Positions 17,701-26,380 of a stretch of DNA of 64,000 bases are shown in pieces. Position numbers and translations under genes: made by a program. This DNA comes from Bacilli bacterium (GTDB taxonomy: Bacteria > Bacillota_I > Bacilli_A > RF39 > UBA660), in assembly GCA_017541325.1 (NCBI GenBank), contig JAFXZI010000010.1, positions 5,450 through 69,449 of the forward strand, written 5' to 3'. The notes beneath the pieces are model-generated. The model was not told where the DNA came from. It saw only the letters and a list, made by a program, of their open reading frames with translations, and did no database searches. Within the stretch, counting starts at the first letter, position 1. Each line of letters begins with the position of its first letter.

Positions 17701-17744
17701 TTGTAAAGAGTTTACAAATATTAACAATAAATATATCATATAAT
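17701..17744 (+). promoter_or_regulatory. Palindrome overlapping the promoter of the 17756 operon
   Basis: TTGTAAA-GAG-TTTACAA (17701-17717) is a perfect palindrome with 7-base arms. Its right arm contains TTTACA (17711-17716), which lies 17 bases before TATCAT (17734-17739), a plausible promoter. A protein bound here would cover the -35 region. Confidence 0.5.
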
Positions 17745-17755
17745 TAGGTGATATT

Positions 17756-18304
17756 ATGAAAGGAAAATATTTGATTAAGATAGGTATTTTCTTAATAGTT
17801 ATCGGGTTCCTTGTTACTTCATTTGAAACTGTAAATGGATTAGTAAAAGGATACTTAGATGATGTAAATCTATCAAAAGAAGTTGTAACATCTATTAATT
17901 CTAAGTATGAAGTGTTTTCAGACGATATTGATAGATATAAAGATAACTTAAAAGATCTATATGGTTCTTATGATATCTATTTAGAAGAATTAATTGATAG
18001 TAAAGCTAATATTAATAATAATATCGCCATTATAAACGTTAATTTAGTTGAGTTATTTAATACTGCTAAATCTTTAAAAGAGTATTGTGATTATGATATA
18101 GGTGGGACTGTTAAAGAAGAAAAATGTGAAATTTTTAAAAAGAATTATAAAAGTTCTGTAGATTCATATCATAAAGCAATTAATGAATACAATAGAATTA
18201 TAAGTTTATATAATTCTAGAGTACTTAATCATAAAAATAATTTATTGGAATATTATACAAGTCCAATAGATAAAGAATTAAATAAATTATATGAAGAATT
18301 GTAG
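17756..18304 (+). CDS. Membrane-anchored unknown protein with coiled coil
   Basis: A 182-residue protein, not recognised. One N-terminal hydrophobic helix (about residues 8-24) is followed by a long charged, helical region with leucine and asparagine spacing of a coiled coil. Two cysteines, in EYCDYD and EEKCEIF, may bridge outside the cell. The start follows AGGTGATATT. It is 11 bases before the phosphodiester glycosidase gene and is probably co-transcribed with it. Confidence 0.78.
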   Translation: MKGKYLIKIGIFLIVIGFLVTSFETVNGLVKGYLDDVNLSKEVVTSINSKYEVFSDDIDRYKDNLKDLYGSYDIYLEELIDSKANINNNIAIINVNLVELFNTAKSLKEYCDYDIGGTVKEEKCEIFKKNYKSSVDSYHKAINEYNRIISLYNSRVLNHKNNLLEYYTSPIDKELNKLYEEL

Positions 18305-18315
18305 GAAGGGATAAT

Positions 18316-19572
18316 ATGATAAGAAAAATAATTAAGAAAATTGATTTTTTAAAAATTATTACAATTATAAGTCTTATCATTGTTCCTTTTTTATTTGTAG
18401 CTTTAACTGTTGTAAAAAATAATTCAGATAAATTTGGAGAAGAATTTGGAATTATTAGTTATGTTATGTTCTTTGTATACTTATTCATTTTATTATTTGG
18501 ATTATTTGAACTAATATACAAAAAAAGAATATTTAGAAACAATCTATGTAGATCATATTCATTTTTATTCTTTGCTTTATTTTATATTTTTGAAGTAGTT
18601 GGATTAGTTGGATTTGTTTACTATGATAATAATTTTAAAGAATGGTTAATAACTAGTAGTGCTAGTTCAGTTAATTATAAAAATCTAGCAAATTATTTAT
18701 ACGATAGTGAAACTATTAATAATATATTAAATGAAATAGATAAAGATGTAGATTTAAGTAATGATATTGAAAATTTTGATATTGAATATGAAACAACTAT
18801 TTATACTAATGAAGCAGAAGAACAAGTACTTAAACATGAAGAAGGAGAATTATATAAAATAGTTAAAATAAATGGTACATGTATTGGTTCTGATTACCCA
18901 TATCAAGGATATATGGTAATAGTATATGATGTAGATCATTTAAAATTAGCAAAAAGCAGAGGAGCTGGTATGACTGCTACTTCATTCGGACAAACTCTAG
19001 ATGTAATTGCAAAACAAAGTGATGCAGCAGTAGCTATTAATGGTGGTGGATTCTATGATCCAGGATGGAGAAGTAATGGTGGAATTCCTGCTGGTCCAAT
19101 GGTAATAGATGGAGAACTAGTAACAAACTTTAGAAGAGGAAATCATGGTGGAGGACTAATCGGAATTGATAATGATAATAAACTAGTTCTTAAAACAATA
19201 ACTGAAGATTTAGATCCAACAGAAAATATGAAATATGCAGTTGATTTTGGACCATTCTTAATTGTTGATGGTAAAAATAAATTTAAAAATGTTAAATCTT
19301 ATACATGGGCTACTTCTAGAACTGCTATTGGACAAAGAGAAGATGGAACAATTCTTTTCTTGGTAATTGAAGGTGGAAGAGCGCATACTAAAGGTGCAAG
19401 TTATGCTGACTTAGCTGCTATCTTTGAAAAGTATGGTGTAGTTAATGCAGCTAACCTAGATGGAGGAACATCTACATCGCTAGTTGAAAATAATAAATTT
19501 GTAAATGTTCCATGGAATGGAAAAAAAGAAACACATAGAGGATTACCTAATGCTTGGATAATTACAAAATAA
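18316..19572 (+). CDS. Membrane phosphodiester glycosidase family protein (NAGPA domain)
   Basis: A 418-residue protein with three N-terminal membrane helices (about residues 15-35, 50-72 and 80-105), then an extracellular NAGPA-type domain in the C-terminal half. Diagnostic segments are AVAINGGGFYDP, GPMVIDGEL, DFGPFLIVDG, TSRTAIGQREDG and the NLDGGTSTSL motif near the end. This domain cleaves phosphodiester-linked sugars in eukaryotic enzymes and is common in bacterial envelope proteins such as those near exopolysaccharide genes. The precise substrate is unknown. Confidence 0.88.
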   Translation: MIRKIIKKIDFLKIITIISLIIVPFLFVALTVVKNNSDKFGEEFGIISYVMFFVYLFILLFGLFELIYKKRIFRNNLCRSYSFLFFALFYIFEVVGLVGFVYYDNNFKEWLITSSASSVNYKNLANYLYDSETINNILNEIDKDVDLSNDIENFDIEYETTIYTNEAEEQVLKHEEGELYKIVKINGTCIGSDYPYQGYMVIVYDVDHLKLAKSRGAGMTATSFGQTLDVIAKQSDAAVAINGGGFYDPGWRSNGGIPAGPMVIDGELVTNFRRGNHGGGLIGIDNDNKLVLKTITEDLDPTENMKYAVDFGPFLIVDGKNKFKNVKSYTWATSRTAIGQREDGTILFLVIEGGRAHTKGASYADLAAIFEKYGVVNAANLDGGTSTSLVENNKFVNVPWNGKKETHRGLPNAWIITK

Positions 19573-19603
19573 AAGAAATATATTTACTATATTTCTTTTT
19601 TTA
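19571..19603. terminator. Terminator between convergent genes
   Basis: AAAGAAATAT (19572-19581) pairs perfectly with ATATTTCTTT (19589-19598), followed by T on the + strand and a T-rich tract on the - strand, so it can serve both directions. Confidence 0.75.
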
Positions 19604-19608
19604 TATTT

Positions 19609-19833
19609 TTATCCTTGAAAATTGTTTTTAAAATCTAAAAGTAATTTTTCAACTAATTTAGGATCAACTACTTCTTGTAGTTGATTATTTTTATCAAAAG
19701 AACAGAACATATTATTTCCTATATCATTTCTATCTATTAAATATACATAATTGATAGAATCTAATTCAGTTGAATAAACAACTGTATATGTTTTATTATC
19801 GTCTAAAGTTAGAATTTCACCTTGCGTTAGCAT
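19609..19833 (-). CDS. Small unknown protein
   Basis: A 74-residue protein starting MLTQGEILTLDDNKTYTVV. Alternating strands (YTVVYST, YVYLIDR, MFCSFDK) suggest a small beta domain like DUF1292, but the match is loose. I prefer the ATG at 19833 to the one at 19839, because AGGAGG then lies 8 bases upstream instead of 2. It overlaps the upstream gene by 17 bases, so the two are coupled. Confidence 0.72.
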   Translation of the reverse strand: MLTQGEILTLDDNKTYTVVYSTELDSINYVYLIDRNDIGNNMFCSFDKNNQLQEVVDPKLVEKLLLDFKNNFQG

Positions 19834-20431
19834 GTCCATTTCCTCCTAATCCTTCAAAACCAACTTGTCCTTCTTGTTGTTCTTCTTGTGGATCTTCCCA
19901 GTTTATAGGTCCATTTCCTCCAAATTCATCACGATGAACCCTTCTTCTTGCTTCTTCAGCATCCTCAGCCTCATGTGAAGCGTTGGTGTATTGTTCATGA
20001 TGTCTTAAAACCCTTCTTAGCATTCCTGTTGCAGCACCAATCAAAGCAGTAGGTACTAATCCTACATCTACAAAATATTTTAAGAATTCTCCCCATGAGT
20101 TTGTTGTTGATAATATTTCTGCACCATGTTCTATTGCTTGTAGAACTGTAGTATCTTTAGAATATAAATAAAGTGCAGCACCTAACATAAATCCTCCTAC
20201 CGCTATTAAAGCTGCATTTCTTCTTCTTTCTTCTTCAGTGATTGCTCTTTCTCTTTGTAGGACTGTAAATGTTCTAGCTACTCTTTGTTCTCTTATCTCT
20301 TCTCGAGCTATTTCAGTTCTTTCTCTTTCTAGTTGTAGTCTTTCTCTTTCTAATTTTAATCTTTCTTTTTCTACATCTAATAATTCATCTAATGTATCTT
20401 CCTCATCATCAAACCAATCGTCTTTGCTCAT
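19817..20431 (-). CDS. Unknown coiled-coil membrane protein
   Basis: A 204-residue protein with an unusual make-up for this window: residues about 15-75 are dense in glutamate and arginine (ERLKLERERLQLERER pattern, a long charged helix). Two hydrophobic stretches follow (about 73-92 and 112-135), then a hydrophilic glycine- and glutamate-rich tail. Arginine and alanine are much commoner than in neighbouring proteins. The role is unknown. The stop region overlaps the start of the small downstream gene. Confidence 0.78.
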   Translation of the reverse strand: MSKDDWFDDEEDTLDELLDVEKERLKLERERLQLERERTEIAREEIREQRVARTFTVLQRERAITEEERRRNAALIAVGGFMLGAALYLYSKDTTVLQAIEHGAEILSTTNSWGEFLKYFVDVGLVPTALIGAATGMLRRVLRHHEQYTNASHEAEDAEEARRRVHRDEFGGNGPINWEDPQEEQQEGQVGFEGLGGNGHANAR

Positions 20432-20503
20432 AACTATCCTCCTAATAATATAATATCATATTTTATTATTATAAAAGAATAATTTTTATTATATAATTTT
20501 TTA

Positions 20504-20535
20504 AAAGAAATATGTCTATTATATTTCTTTTTTTT
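20504..20535 (+). terminator. Leader hairpin (possible attenuator) before the 762-residue gene
   Basis: AAAGAAATAT (20504-20513) pairs perfectly with ATATTTCTTT (20521-20530), followed by T. Upstream, TATAAT at about 20490 could start a + strand transcript, so this terminator lies between a possible promoter and the gene at 20574. The 10-base stem is the same as in the terminator at 19572-19598. Confidence 0.5.
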
Positions 20536-20573
20536 ATGATAATATTTATTTATAGAATAGGATGGGTGATTAA

Positions 20574-22862
20574 ATGAATAAAAATGTAAAACTATTTGCA
20601 ATAATAATATTAAATATATTAAGTATTCTAATTGGATTAGTAGTAAAAATATATTTAGTAGTAACAATTGCTAACATAGTTCTATCTATTTATTATCTTA
20701 ATACTGAAGATAGAACAATTATTTCAGATAGAAAGTTTCTGATATTAGTAGGACTAATAAATATCTTTTGTCTAAAATGGGTAACAGCATTATTAGATTT
20801 CCTTCTATATGATGAAGCTTCTACAATGGCTCTTATGGATAAAAATAAAGATAAATCTTTAGAAGAAGAGGAATTAGAACTTATTAAAAAAGAAAAGATT
20901 AAACCGAAAGTTGATCCTAGAGTAAGAAAAATAGATCTTACTATAAAATTAGGTGTATTTATGGTTTTAGTTGCTGGATTTATTTTTGCAACAACTGGAT
21001 GGGAAAGTCTAAATATTATTATTAAAGGATTAATATTTATAGCTATATCAGTATTTTTTATTGTATTATCTAAATTTGCTGAAAAAAACATTAAGATTAA
21101 ATCAACTATTTATTTATATTGGTTCCTAGGAATGGCTTTTATAACATTTACTTATATAGCAGCGGGATTAAATAATATATTTGGAACTTATTTTTCTTTA
21201 AAAGGAGCTGGAAACTATTTATACATGTCTTCAATTTTTGGAGTAGTAGCTCTTTTAGCTTATATAAGTTACAAAAACTTTAAAGCAATTAGTAATTTAT
21301 ATATATTATATTTTTCAATCGTATTATCAATTACAGAATTAATAGTTTACTTTAATTTATTATTAGAATCTGGACTTGCTATAATACTTGGTTTATTTAC
21401 ATTGCTTGAATTATTTAAGTATAAAGAAGGTAGTGACTTAGTTACACTAAAGGATTTTAGTGAAGCAGGTGCAATAATAACAATAGGTATTTTTGCATTA
21501 TTCTCAAGAACTTATACAGATATTTTATCTACTATATTATTATCACTACTTGCGTTAATAAATATTTACTTATTAAGTATGAAACATCAAGATAAAACAA
21601 TCTCAAATTATGTATCAATAGGATATTTTCTAGCATTGATACCATCATTTTCATTAGTTGAAAATCAAAAAACATTTGTAATTCTTTTACTAGTATTTGT
21701 AGTTATTAATTATATTTTGTCATTAACTTATAAAAATGAATCTTCAAAAAATGTTTCATTAGTAGTAAGTGATGTTCTTTTATGTATGACTTTCTTTGTA
21801 TCATATCCAGAAGGATATTTAATGTCTGCTTTAGTTACAGCAGTTGCATTATATATAACTGGTATGACGTTTACAAAAGAAGGAAGGAATGAAATAGAGT
21901 TTCAATTTATTCCTGCAAAATTATTATTAATAATTATTTCATTACTATTATTAGTAGAAAAATATATATTTGATGTTAATGTAATTGGTACAGCTTTAAC
22001 TCTTACATTTTTAATAATTGCCTTTGTATATTTTGTTACTACTAACGAAACTACTAAAAAGGTATTTAAATTCTATTCTGGAATTCTTCCAGTAGTATCA
22101 CTAGTTTATTTATTATCTTATGAATTGATAGATGATACAAGTTTAATAGCGATTTCACTTGCATCTTTTGTTGCAATGTTAATTTTGTATTTTGGGTCTA
22201 ATATGTATACAAAAGATGAGACTCCATCATTTAAAGAATATACATTTATCTTATTATTAGTATACTTATATGTAATACCAAAAATATATGGATATATGTA
22301 TTTACCGACAGATTATGTATTATATAGTGGAATAATATCTATGTTCTTCTACATAGGACTAGCTTTATTAAATATTAATGATGAATACAATTATAATATA
22401 TCTTTATTGGCAGTAGGGGTACCATTCTTTACGATATTGAATGGAACAACACTCGATCCAGTAGTTAGTCTAGTTTTATTCTCGTTATTACTATATTATT
22501 TAACATTTACTATTGCTCATATGTGTAGTAGTGATTTTGCTAAAAACTTTGTTGGTTATATAGGATATTCAATCTCATTCTTGATGGTATTATTTGAAAG
22601 TAATCCATATGTCATCTTATATACGATTGTATTAGCATCTGCATCTATTATTATGGGATTTATGAATAAGAGAAGTGATTGTAAATTCTTTATTGGTTTA
22701 GGTGCAATCATAGTAGAAATAATTGTTGGATTTGGTGATTTATGGCGAGTAATACCAATATGGGCATATATATTAGTATTTGGTATTCTATTAATAGTAA
22801 TTGCAACTTATGCTCAACTTAAAGATGTTAAAAATAAAGAAACAGATGATAAAAAAGAGTAG
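20574..22862 (+). CDS. Large polytopic membrane protein, unknown
   Basis: A 762-residue protein with roughly 20 membrane helices and a short charged cytoplasmic-looking insert at about residues 90-122 (rich in K and E). The segment TTGWESLNIIIKGLIFIA recalls the DUF2157/DUF2339-type multi-helix proteins, but I cannot assign a family. The start ATG at 20574 follows GGGTGATTA. It is monocistronic, with a strong terminator after it. Confidence 0.85.
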   Translation: MNKNVKLFAIIILNILSILIGLVVKIYLVVTIANIVLSIYYLNTEDRTIISDRKFLILVGLINIFCLKWVTALLDFLLYDEASTMALMDKNKDKSLEEEELELIKKEKIKPKVDPRVRKIDLTIKLGVFMVLVAGFIFATTGWESLNIIIKGLIFIAISVFFIVLSKFAEKNIKIKSTIYLYWFLGMAFITFTYIAAGLNNIFGTYFSLKGAGNYLYMSSIFGVVALLAYISYKNFKAISNLYILYFSIVLSITELIVYFNLLLESGLAIILGLFTLLELFKYKEGSDLVTLKDFSEAGAIITIGIFALFSRTYTDILSTILLSLLALINIYLLSMKHQDKTISNYVSIGYFLALIPSFSLVENQKTFVILLLVFVVINYILSLTYKNESSKNVSLVVSDVLLCMTFFVSYPEGYLMSALVTAVALYITGMTFTKEGRNEIEFQFIPAKLLLIIISLLLLVEKYIFDVNVIGTALTLTFLIIAFVYFVTTNETTKKVFKFYSGILPVVSLVYLLSYELIDDTSLIAISLASFVAMLILYFGSNMYTKDETPSFKEYTFILLLVYLYVIPKIYGYMYLPTDYVLYSGIISMFFYIGLALLNINDEYNYNISLLAVGVPFFTILNGTTLDPVVSLVLFSLLLYYLTFTIAHMCSSDFAKNFVGYIGYSISFLMVLFESNPYVILYTIVLASASIIMGFMNKRSDCKFFIGLGAIIVEIIVGFGDLWRVIPIWAYILVFGILLIVIATYAQLKDVKNKETDDKKE

Positions 22863-22878
22863 TAGTACTCTTTTTTTT
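22851..22878 (+). terminator. Terminator after the 762-residue membrane protein
   Basis: AAAAAGAGTA pairs with TACTCTTTTT around a four-base loop containing the stop, followed by more T. Confidence 0.8.
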
Positions 22879-22923
22879 TAGGTTTTTATTAATCTACTAG
22901 TAATTATATTAGTAGGTGATAAT

Positions 22924-23163
22924 ATGCTTAAAGTAAATTATGAATATAAAAAAGGATTTTTAGTAGTTAATTTAGAAGGTATACTTGATAGTAGAAATAT
23001 GTATGAATTAATTAATTCTATAAAAGTAATAACTACATGGAATGGAATAAATAGAGTAATTTTAGACATAGAAAAAGTTATAGCCTTATCAGATAAATAT
23101 ATCAAATATATTATTGAAGATATGTCTGATATAAGTATTGATCTTAAGGGCTATAACTTTTAA
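22924..23163 (+). CDS. Small STAS-like protein
   Basis: A 79-residue protein. The pattern of strand (FLVVNLEGILD), helix (SRNMYELINSIK) and strand (RVILDIEKVIALSD) looks like a short STAS domain (anti-sigma antagonist fold), but the phosphorylatable serine cannot be placed with confidence. The start has the standard GTAGGTGATAAT site. Its stop overlaps the stop codon of the convergent gene on the other strand. Confidence 0.65.
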   Translation: MLKVNYEYKKGFLVVNLEGILDSRNMYELINSIKVITTWNGINRVILDIEKVIALSDKYIKYIIEDMSDISIDLKGYNF

Positions 23164-24128
23164 GTATTAGGATTATTATCAGTAGGAGTAGTTCCATCAA
23201 CAGATGGTATCATTACTTCTGATATATCATTTGGTTTATAATTCTTATTAATAACTGGTTCTGAAAATTCTTCTTCATCAGGTATTATATCATCTGCTTG
23301 ATGTGGAATAATTTTTCTAGGTTCATTTTCCCTTTCAACAGCAACTCCATTATCATTACTTTGTGGATTAACAGGTATAGTTGGTTGAGCGTTAGGATCT
23401 ACTGCAGGTTTATCTAGGTAACTATTATTAGTATGAACTTTTCCCATATCATTTACTGTAAGCTGAGTAGGTGTATTTTCTACATCATATATATCTCTTG
23501 CATTGTAATAATCTTTATCTATCCACCAAACTCTTAGCATAGGATTTATAAAGAACATTGCAACACATCCATAAGTAATAATTTTCATCAAGTCTTCACT
23601 TGTTTCATTAGTATTTTCTTCATATATAGTTGTTGAATAGTATTTAGTAAAACTATCATTCTTTTCACCTTGAGCAAAACTAATAATTAATAATATTGAT
23701 ATAATTCCAGCGATTACATATTGTATTTTTTTATGGGTATCATTTACATATGGTATTTCAAATACTAATACATTTACTAGAACGAACATTTCTACTTTTT
23801 CAAAGAAAGCCATTATATCCATCATGTTCTTTAATGCATCATAACTTTCTGTTGCAATTAATATAATATACAATATGACTAATAACATATATATCAAAGT
23901 TATAAAAGCACTTAAGTATCCAACAAATAAGTTTTGCCTATTACCAAATATATTAGCAATTCTCGACATTATAAGAAGTCCAACCATTAATTCTGTTGCA
24001 AGTAAAAACATAATTGAACCAGTTTCGCCATATTGAGAAATTGTACCAGTATCAACTAAAGCGATTGTTCCAAATGCAAAAACAGTTAATACTATCATAA
24101 TTAAATAAATCTTTTTAAAAGTATCCAT
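23160..24128 (-). CDS. Multi-helix membrane protein with hydrophilic tail, unknown
   Basis: A 322-residue protein with about six membrane helices in the first 200 residues and a hydrophilic, proline- and aspartate-rich C-terminal tail (about 205-322) that probably lies in the cytosol. I do not recognise the family. The start ATG follows an AGGAGG site. It converges on the STAS-like gene with overlapping stop codons. Confidence 0.8.
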   Translation of the reverse strand: MDTFKKIYLIMIVLTVFAFGTIALVDTGTISQYGETGSIMFLLATELMVGLLIMSRIANIFGNRQNLFVGYLSAFITLIYMLLVILYIILIATESYDALKNMMDIMAFFEKVEMFVLVNVLVFEIPYVNDTHKKIQYVIAGIISILLIISFAQGEKNDSFTKYYSTTIYEENTNETSEDLMKIITYGCVAMFFINPMLRVWWIDKDYYNARDIYDVENTPTQLTVNDMGKVHTNNSYLDKPAVDPNAQPTIPVNPQSNDNGVAVERENEPRKIIPHQADDIIPDEEEFSEPVINKNYKPNDISEVMIPSVDGTTPTDNNPNT

Positions 24129-24238
24129 ATAAATACCTCCTACTATAATAATTTTATCATAAATAGCCGAATCTATAATAATAAATTAGTGCATAATGTA
24201 AAGTAAATATGTTATTATAATTATTGGGAGGATATCTT

Positions 24239-24949
24239 ATGGACTATACTTTAACAATAGAAAATTTCGAAGGACCATTAGATTTGTTATTACATTTAAT
24301 AAAAGAATCTAAAATGGATATCTTTGATTTAAAAATAGAAGATATAACTAAGCAATATTTAGATTATATTCATAAAATGGAAGAGATGAATTTAAATGTA
24401 GCTAGTTCATATTTGGTTATGTCTGCAGAATTGTTAGAAATAAAGTCAAAGATGTTACTTCCTAAACATGAAGATGATGAAGAAGAGGAAGAAGATCCTC
24501 GCGAAGAGTTAGTTAATAGATTAATTGAATATCAAAAATATAAAGAATTAACTAATGATTTTAAAGATTTAGAAAATAATAGAAAACAAATAATTACTAA
24601 ATTACCCGAAAATATAAAAGAATATAGTGATAATATTGTTAATAATGGAGATGTTACTTTAAACGATTTAATTGATGCGTTTCAAAAGTTTTTAGAAAGA
24701 GAAAAAGAAAAACAACCTATTCATACAAAAGTAACTACTAAAGAATTAAGTGTAGAAAAAAGAAGATCTAATATTAGAAAAATATTATCTATTAAAAAGA
24801 GAGTTAATTTTATTGAATTATTTGAAACAATTAATAAAGAATATGTAATAGTTACATTTTTAGCAATACTAGAAATGGCAAAAGATAACGAAATAAGACT
24901 TTATCAAGATAAGAATTTTGACAATATAATATGTGAGGTGAGTCAATGA
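24239..24949 (+). CDS. scpA: ScpA, chromosome segregation and condensation protein A
   Basis: A 236-residue kleisin that bridges the SMC heads in chromosome condensation. The start YTLTIENFEGPLDLLLHLI is diagnostic, and ELLEIKSKMLLPK follows. An acidic linker (DDEEEEEDPREE) and the C-terminal winged helix complete it. I use ATG 24239 after GGGAGGATATC. The upstream start at 24224 would read through that site. It overlaps scpB by 4 bases. Confidence 0.95.
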   Translation: MDYTLTIENFEGPLDLLLHLIKESKMDIFDLKIEDITKQYLDYIHKMEEMNLNVASSYLVMSAELLEIKSKMLLPKHEDDEEEEEDPREELVNRLIEYQKYKELTNDFKDLENNRKQIITKLPENIKEYSDNIVNNGDVTLNDLIDAFQKFLEREKEKQPIHTKVTTKELSVEKRRSNIRKILSIKKRVNFIELFETINKEYVIVTFLAILEMAKDNEIRLYQDKNFDNIICEVSQ

Positions 24950-25515
24950 ATAAACAAGCAATACTAGAGGGATTATTATTTGTTGTTGGAGATGAAGGAC
25001 TTACATTAAATCAAATAGAAGAAATACTTGAAGTATCTCCTGAAGAAGCCAATAAAATAATAAGTGATTTAAAACAAATTTATTCAGATGAATCCCGTGG
25101 AATAATGATTAATATTTTAGGTGATAGATTTAAATTAAGTACTAAAAAAGAACATCGTGAGTATTATAAAAAATTATTAGAAGATGAAGATAGTAATCTA
25201 TCACAAGCAGCTTTAGAAACACTGGCTATTATCGCTTATAATGAGCCATTAACTCGTATAATGGTTGATGAAATTAGAGGAGTAAACTCTCGTGAAATGA
25301 TTCATAAACTTGTTGCGAAAGGACTAGTAAAAGAAGTTGGTAGAAGTGATCTTCCTGGTAGACCAATTCTTTATGCAACTACAAGTGATTTTCTAGATTA
25401 TTTTGGATTAGCATCTAAAGAAGAATTACCTAAATTTGATATGATTGTTAATAATAATGAAGATATAGATGAAGAAGATTTATATCATTCGAGATATACA
25501 GAAGATGAAGAATAG
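24946..25515 (+). CDS. scpB: ScpB, chromosome segregation and condensation protein B
   Basis: A 189-residue ScpB with two winged-helix units. LEGLLFVVGDEGLTLNQI, LAIIAYNEPLTR and VDEIRGVNSREMIHKLVAKGLV are family hallmarks. It partners ScpA in the SMC complex. The ATGA overlap with scpA shows translational coupling. Confidence 0.96.
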   Translation: MNKQAILEGLLFVVGDEGLTLNQIEEILEVSPEEANKIISDLKQIYSDESRGIMINILGDRFKLSTKKEHREYYKKLLEDEDSNLSQAALETLAIIAYNEPLTRIMVDEIRGVNSREMIHKLVAKGLVKEVGRSDLPGRPILYATTSDFLDYFGLASKEELPKFDMIVNNNEDIDEEDLYHSRYTEDEE

Positions 25516-26347
25516 ATTACTTTTTGCATTATCATTATTGTTATTCATATTTATAATTCTTTCTGATTTAACTGTACCAAGAGATATTAAAAAAATAGAA
25601 AAAAAAGTAAAAGAATATTTAAAAGAAAAATATCATGAAGAGTTTAATATAGATAGTATTAATGTAGATAAATATGTTTATGATGAAGAAGAACTAGATG
25701 ATGCATATATATATGAATTTGATGTTTCTTCAAGTAGATTAACAAAATTTAAATTGTACTATTATGAATATGATAATAATTCATTTGAAAAAAATAATAT
25801 AGAAGATTTAGTAGAACCAGGAATATATGAAAATTATATTTATGAATATAAAATAAAAGAAATTGAGAATAAGTATTATAAAGATATTTTAAATATTATA
25901 GATAAGTCTAGTAATATAGAATTTAGTTTAGATAATATGCAAGTTGGATTATATAATATTTTGTTACTATATAAAAATAGTTCAAAAGAAGATAAAGAAT
26001 TATTTGATAAATATTATGGATTTAATAAAAGAGTAAGTGATAAAGAATTCTTAGATACTTATTTTGAAATATCTAAAACAAATGAATTAATAATTAATAT
26101 GGATGTAAATAAAGAAATAAATGATGGTAATATAGAATCTTTTAAAAATGATATAAGAAATCTAGTTTTATTTTTAAAAGAAAATAATATAGATTACTAT
26201 GATATTAATATGAATCTAAATGGTTATGTTAATGCACGAGCTACTAGATATACTGATAATAATAAAGAACAGATTTATTTAGTATTTGATTATCCATCAT
26301 ATTTTGATATAAAAGATAGTTTTAATGTAATTGTTTTTGATTTATAA
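25505..26347 (+). CDS. Membrane-anchored unknown protein
   Basis: A 280-residue protein with a signal-anchor helix (residues about 4-20) and a charged, tyrosine- and asparagine-rich remainder expected outside the membrane. No family is recognised. I choose the ATG at 25505, inside the end of scpB, because it gives a clean signal anchor. The upstream start at 25469 would add residues from another reading frame of scpB. It precedes cassette A (26381) after 33 bases. Confidence 0.72.
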   Translation: MKNRLLFALSLLLFIFIILSDLTVPRDIKKIEKKVKEYLKEKYHEEFNIDSINVDKYVYDEEELDDAYIYEFDVSSSRLTKFKLYYYEYDNNSFEKNNIEDLVEPGIYENYIYEYKIKEIENKYYKDILNIIDKSSNIEFSLDNMQVGLYNILLLYKNSSKEDKELFDKYYGFNKRVSDKEFLDTYFEISKTNELIINMDVNKEINDGNIESFKNDIRNLVLFLKENNIDYYDINMNLNGYVNARATRYTDNNKEQIYLVFDYPSYFDIKDSFNVIVFDL

Positions 26348-26380
26348 TATAATTATGATTAGAATAAGGAAGGTGTAGAT

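Noticed and set aside
20238-20453. Plus-strand frame across the 204-residue coiled-coil gene
   Set aside because: It is the reverse reading of the repetitive Glu/Arg codons and has no ribosome site.
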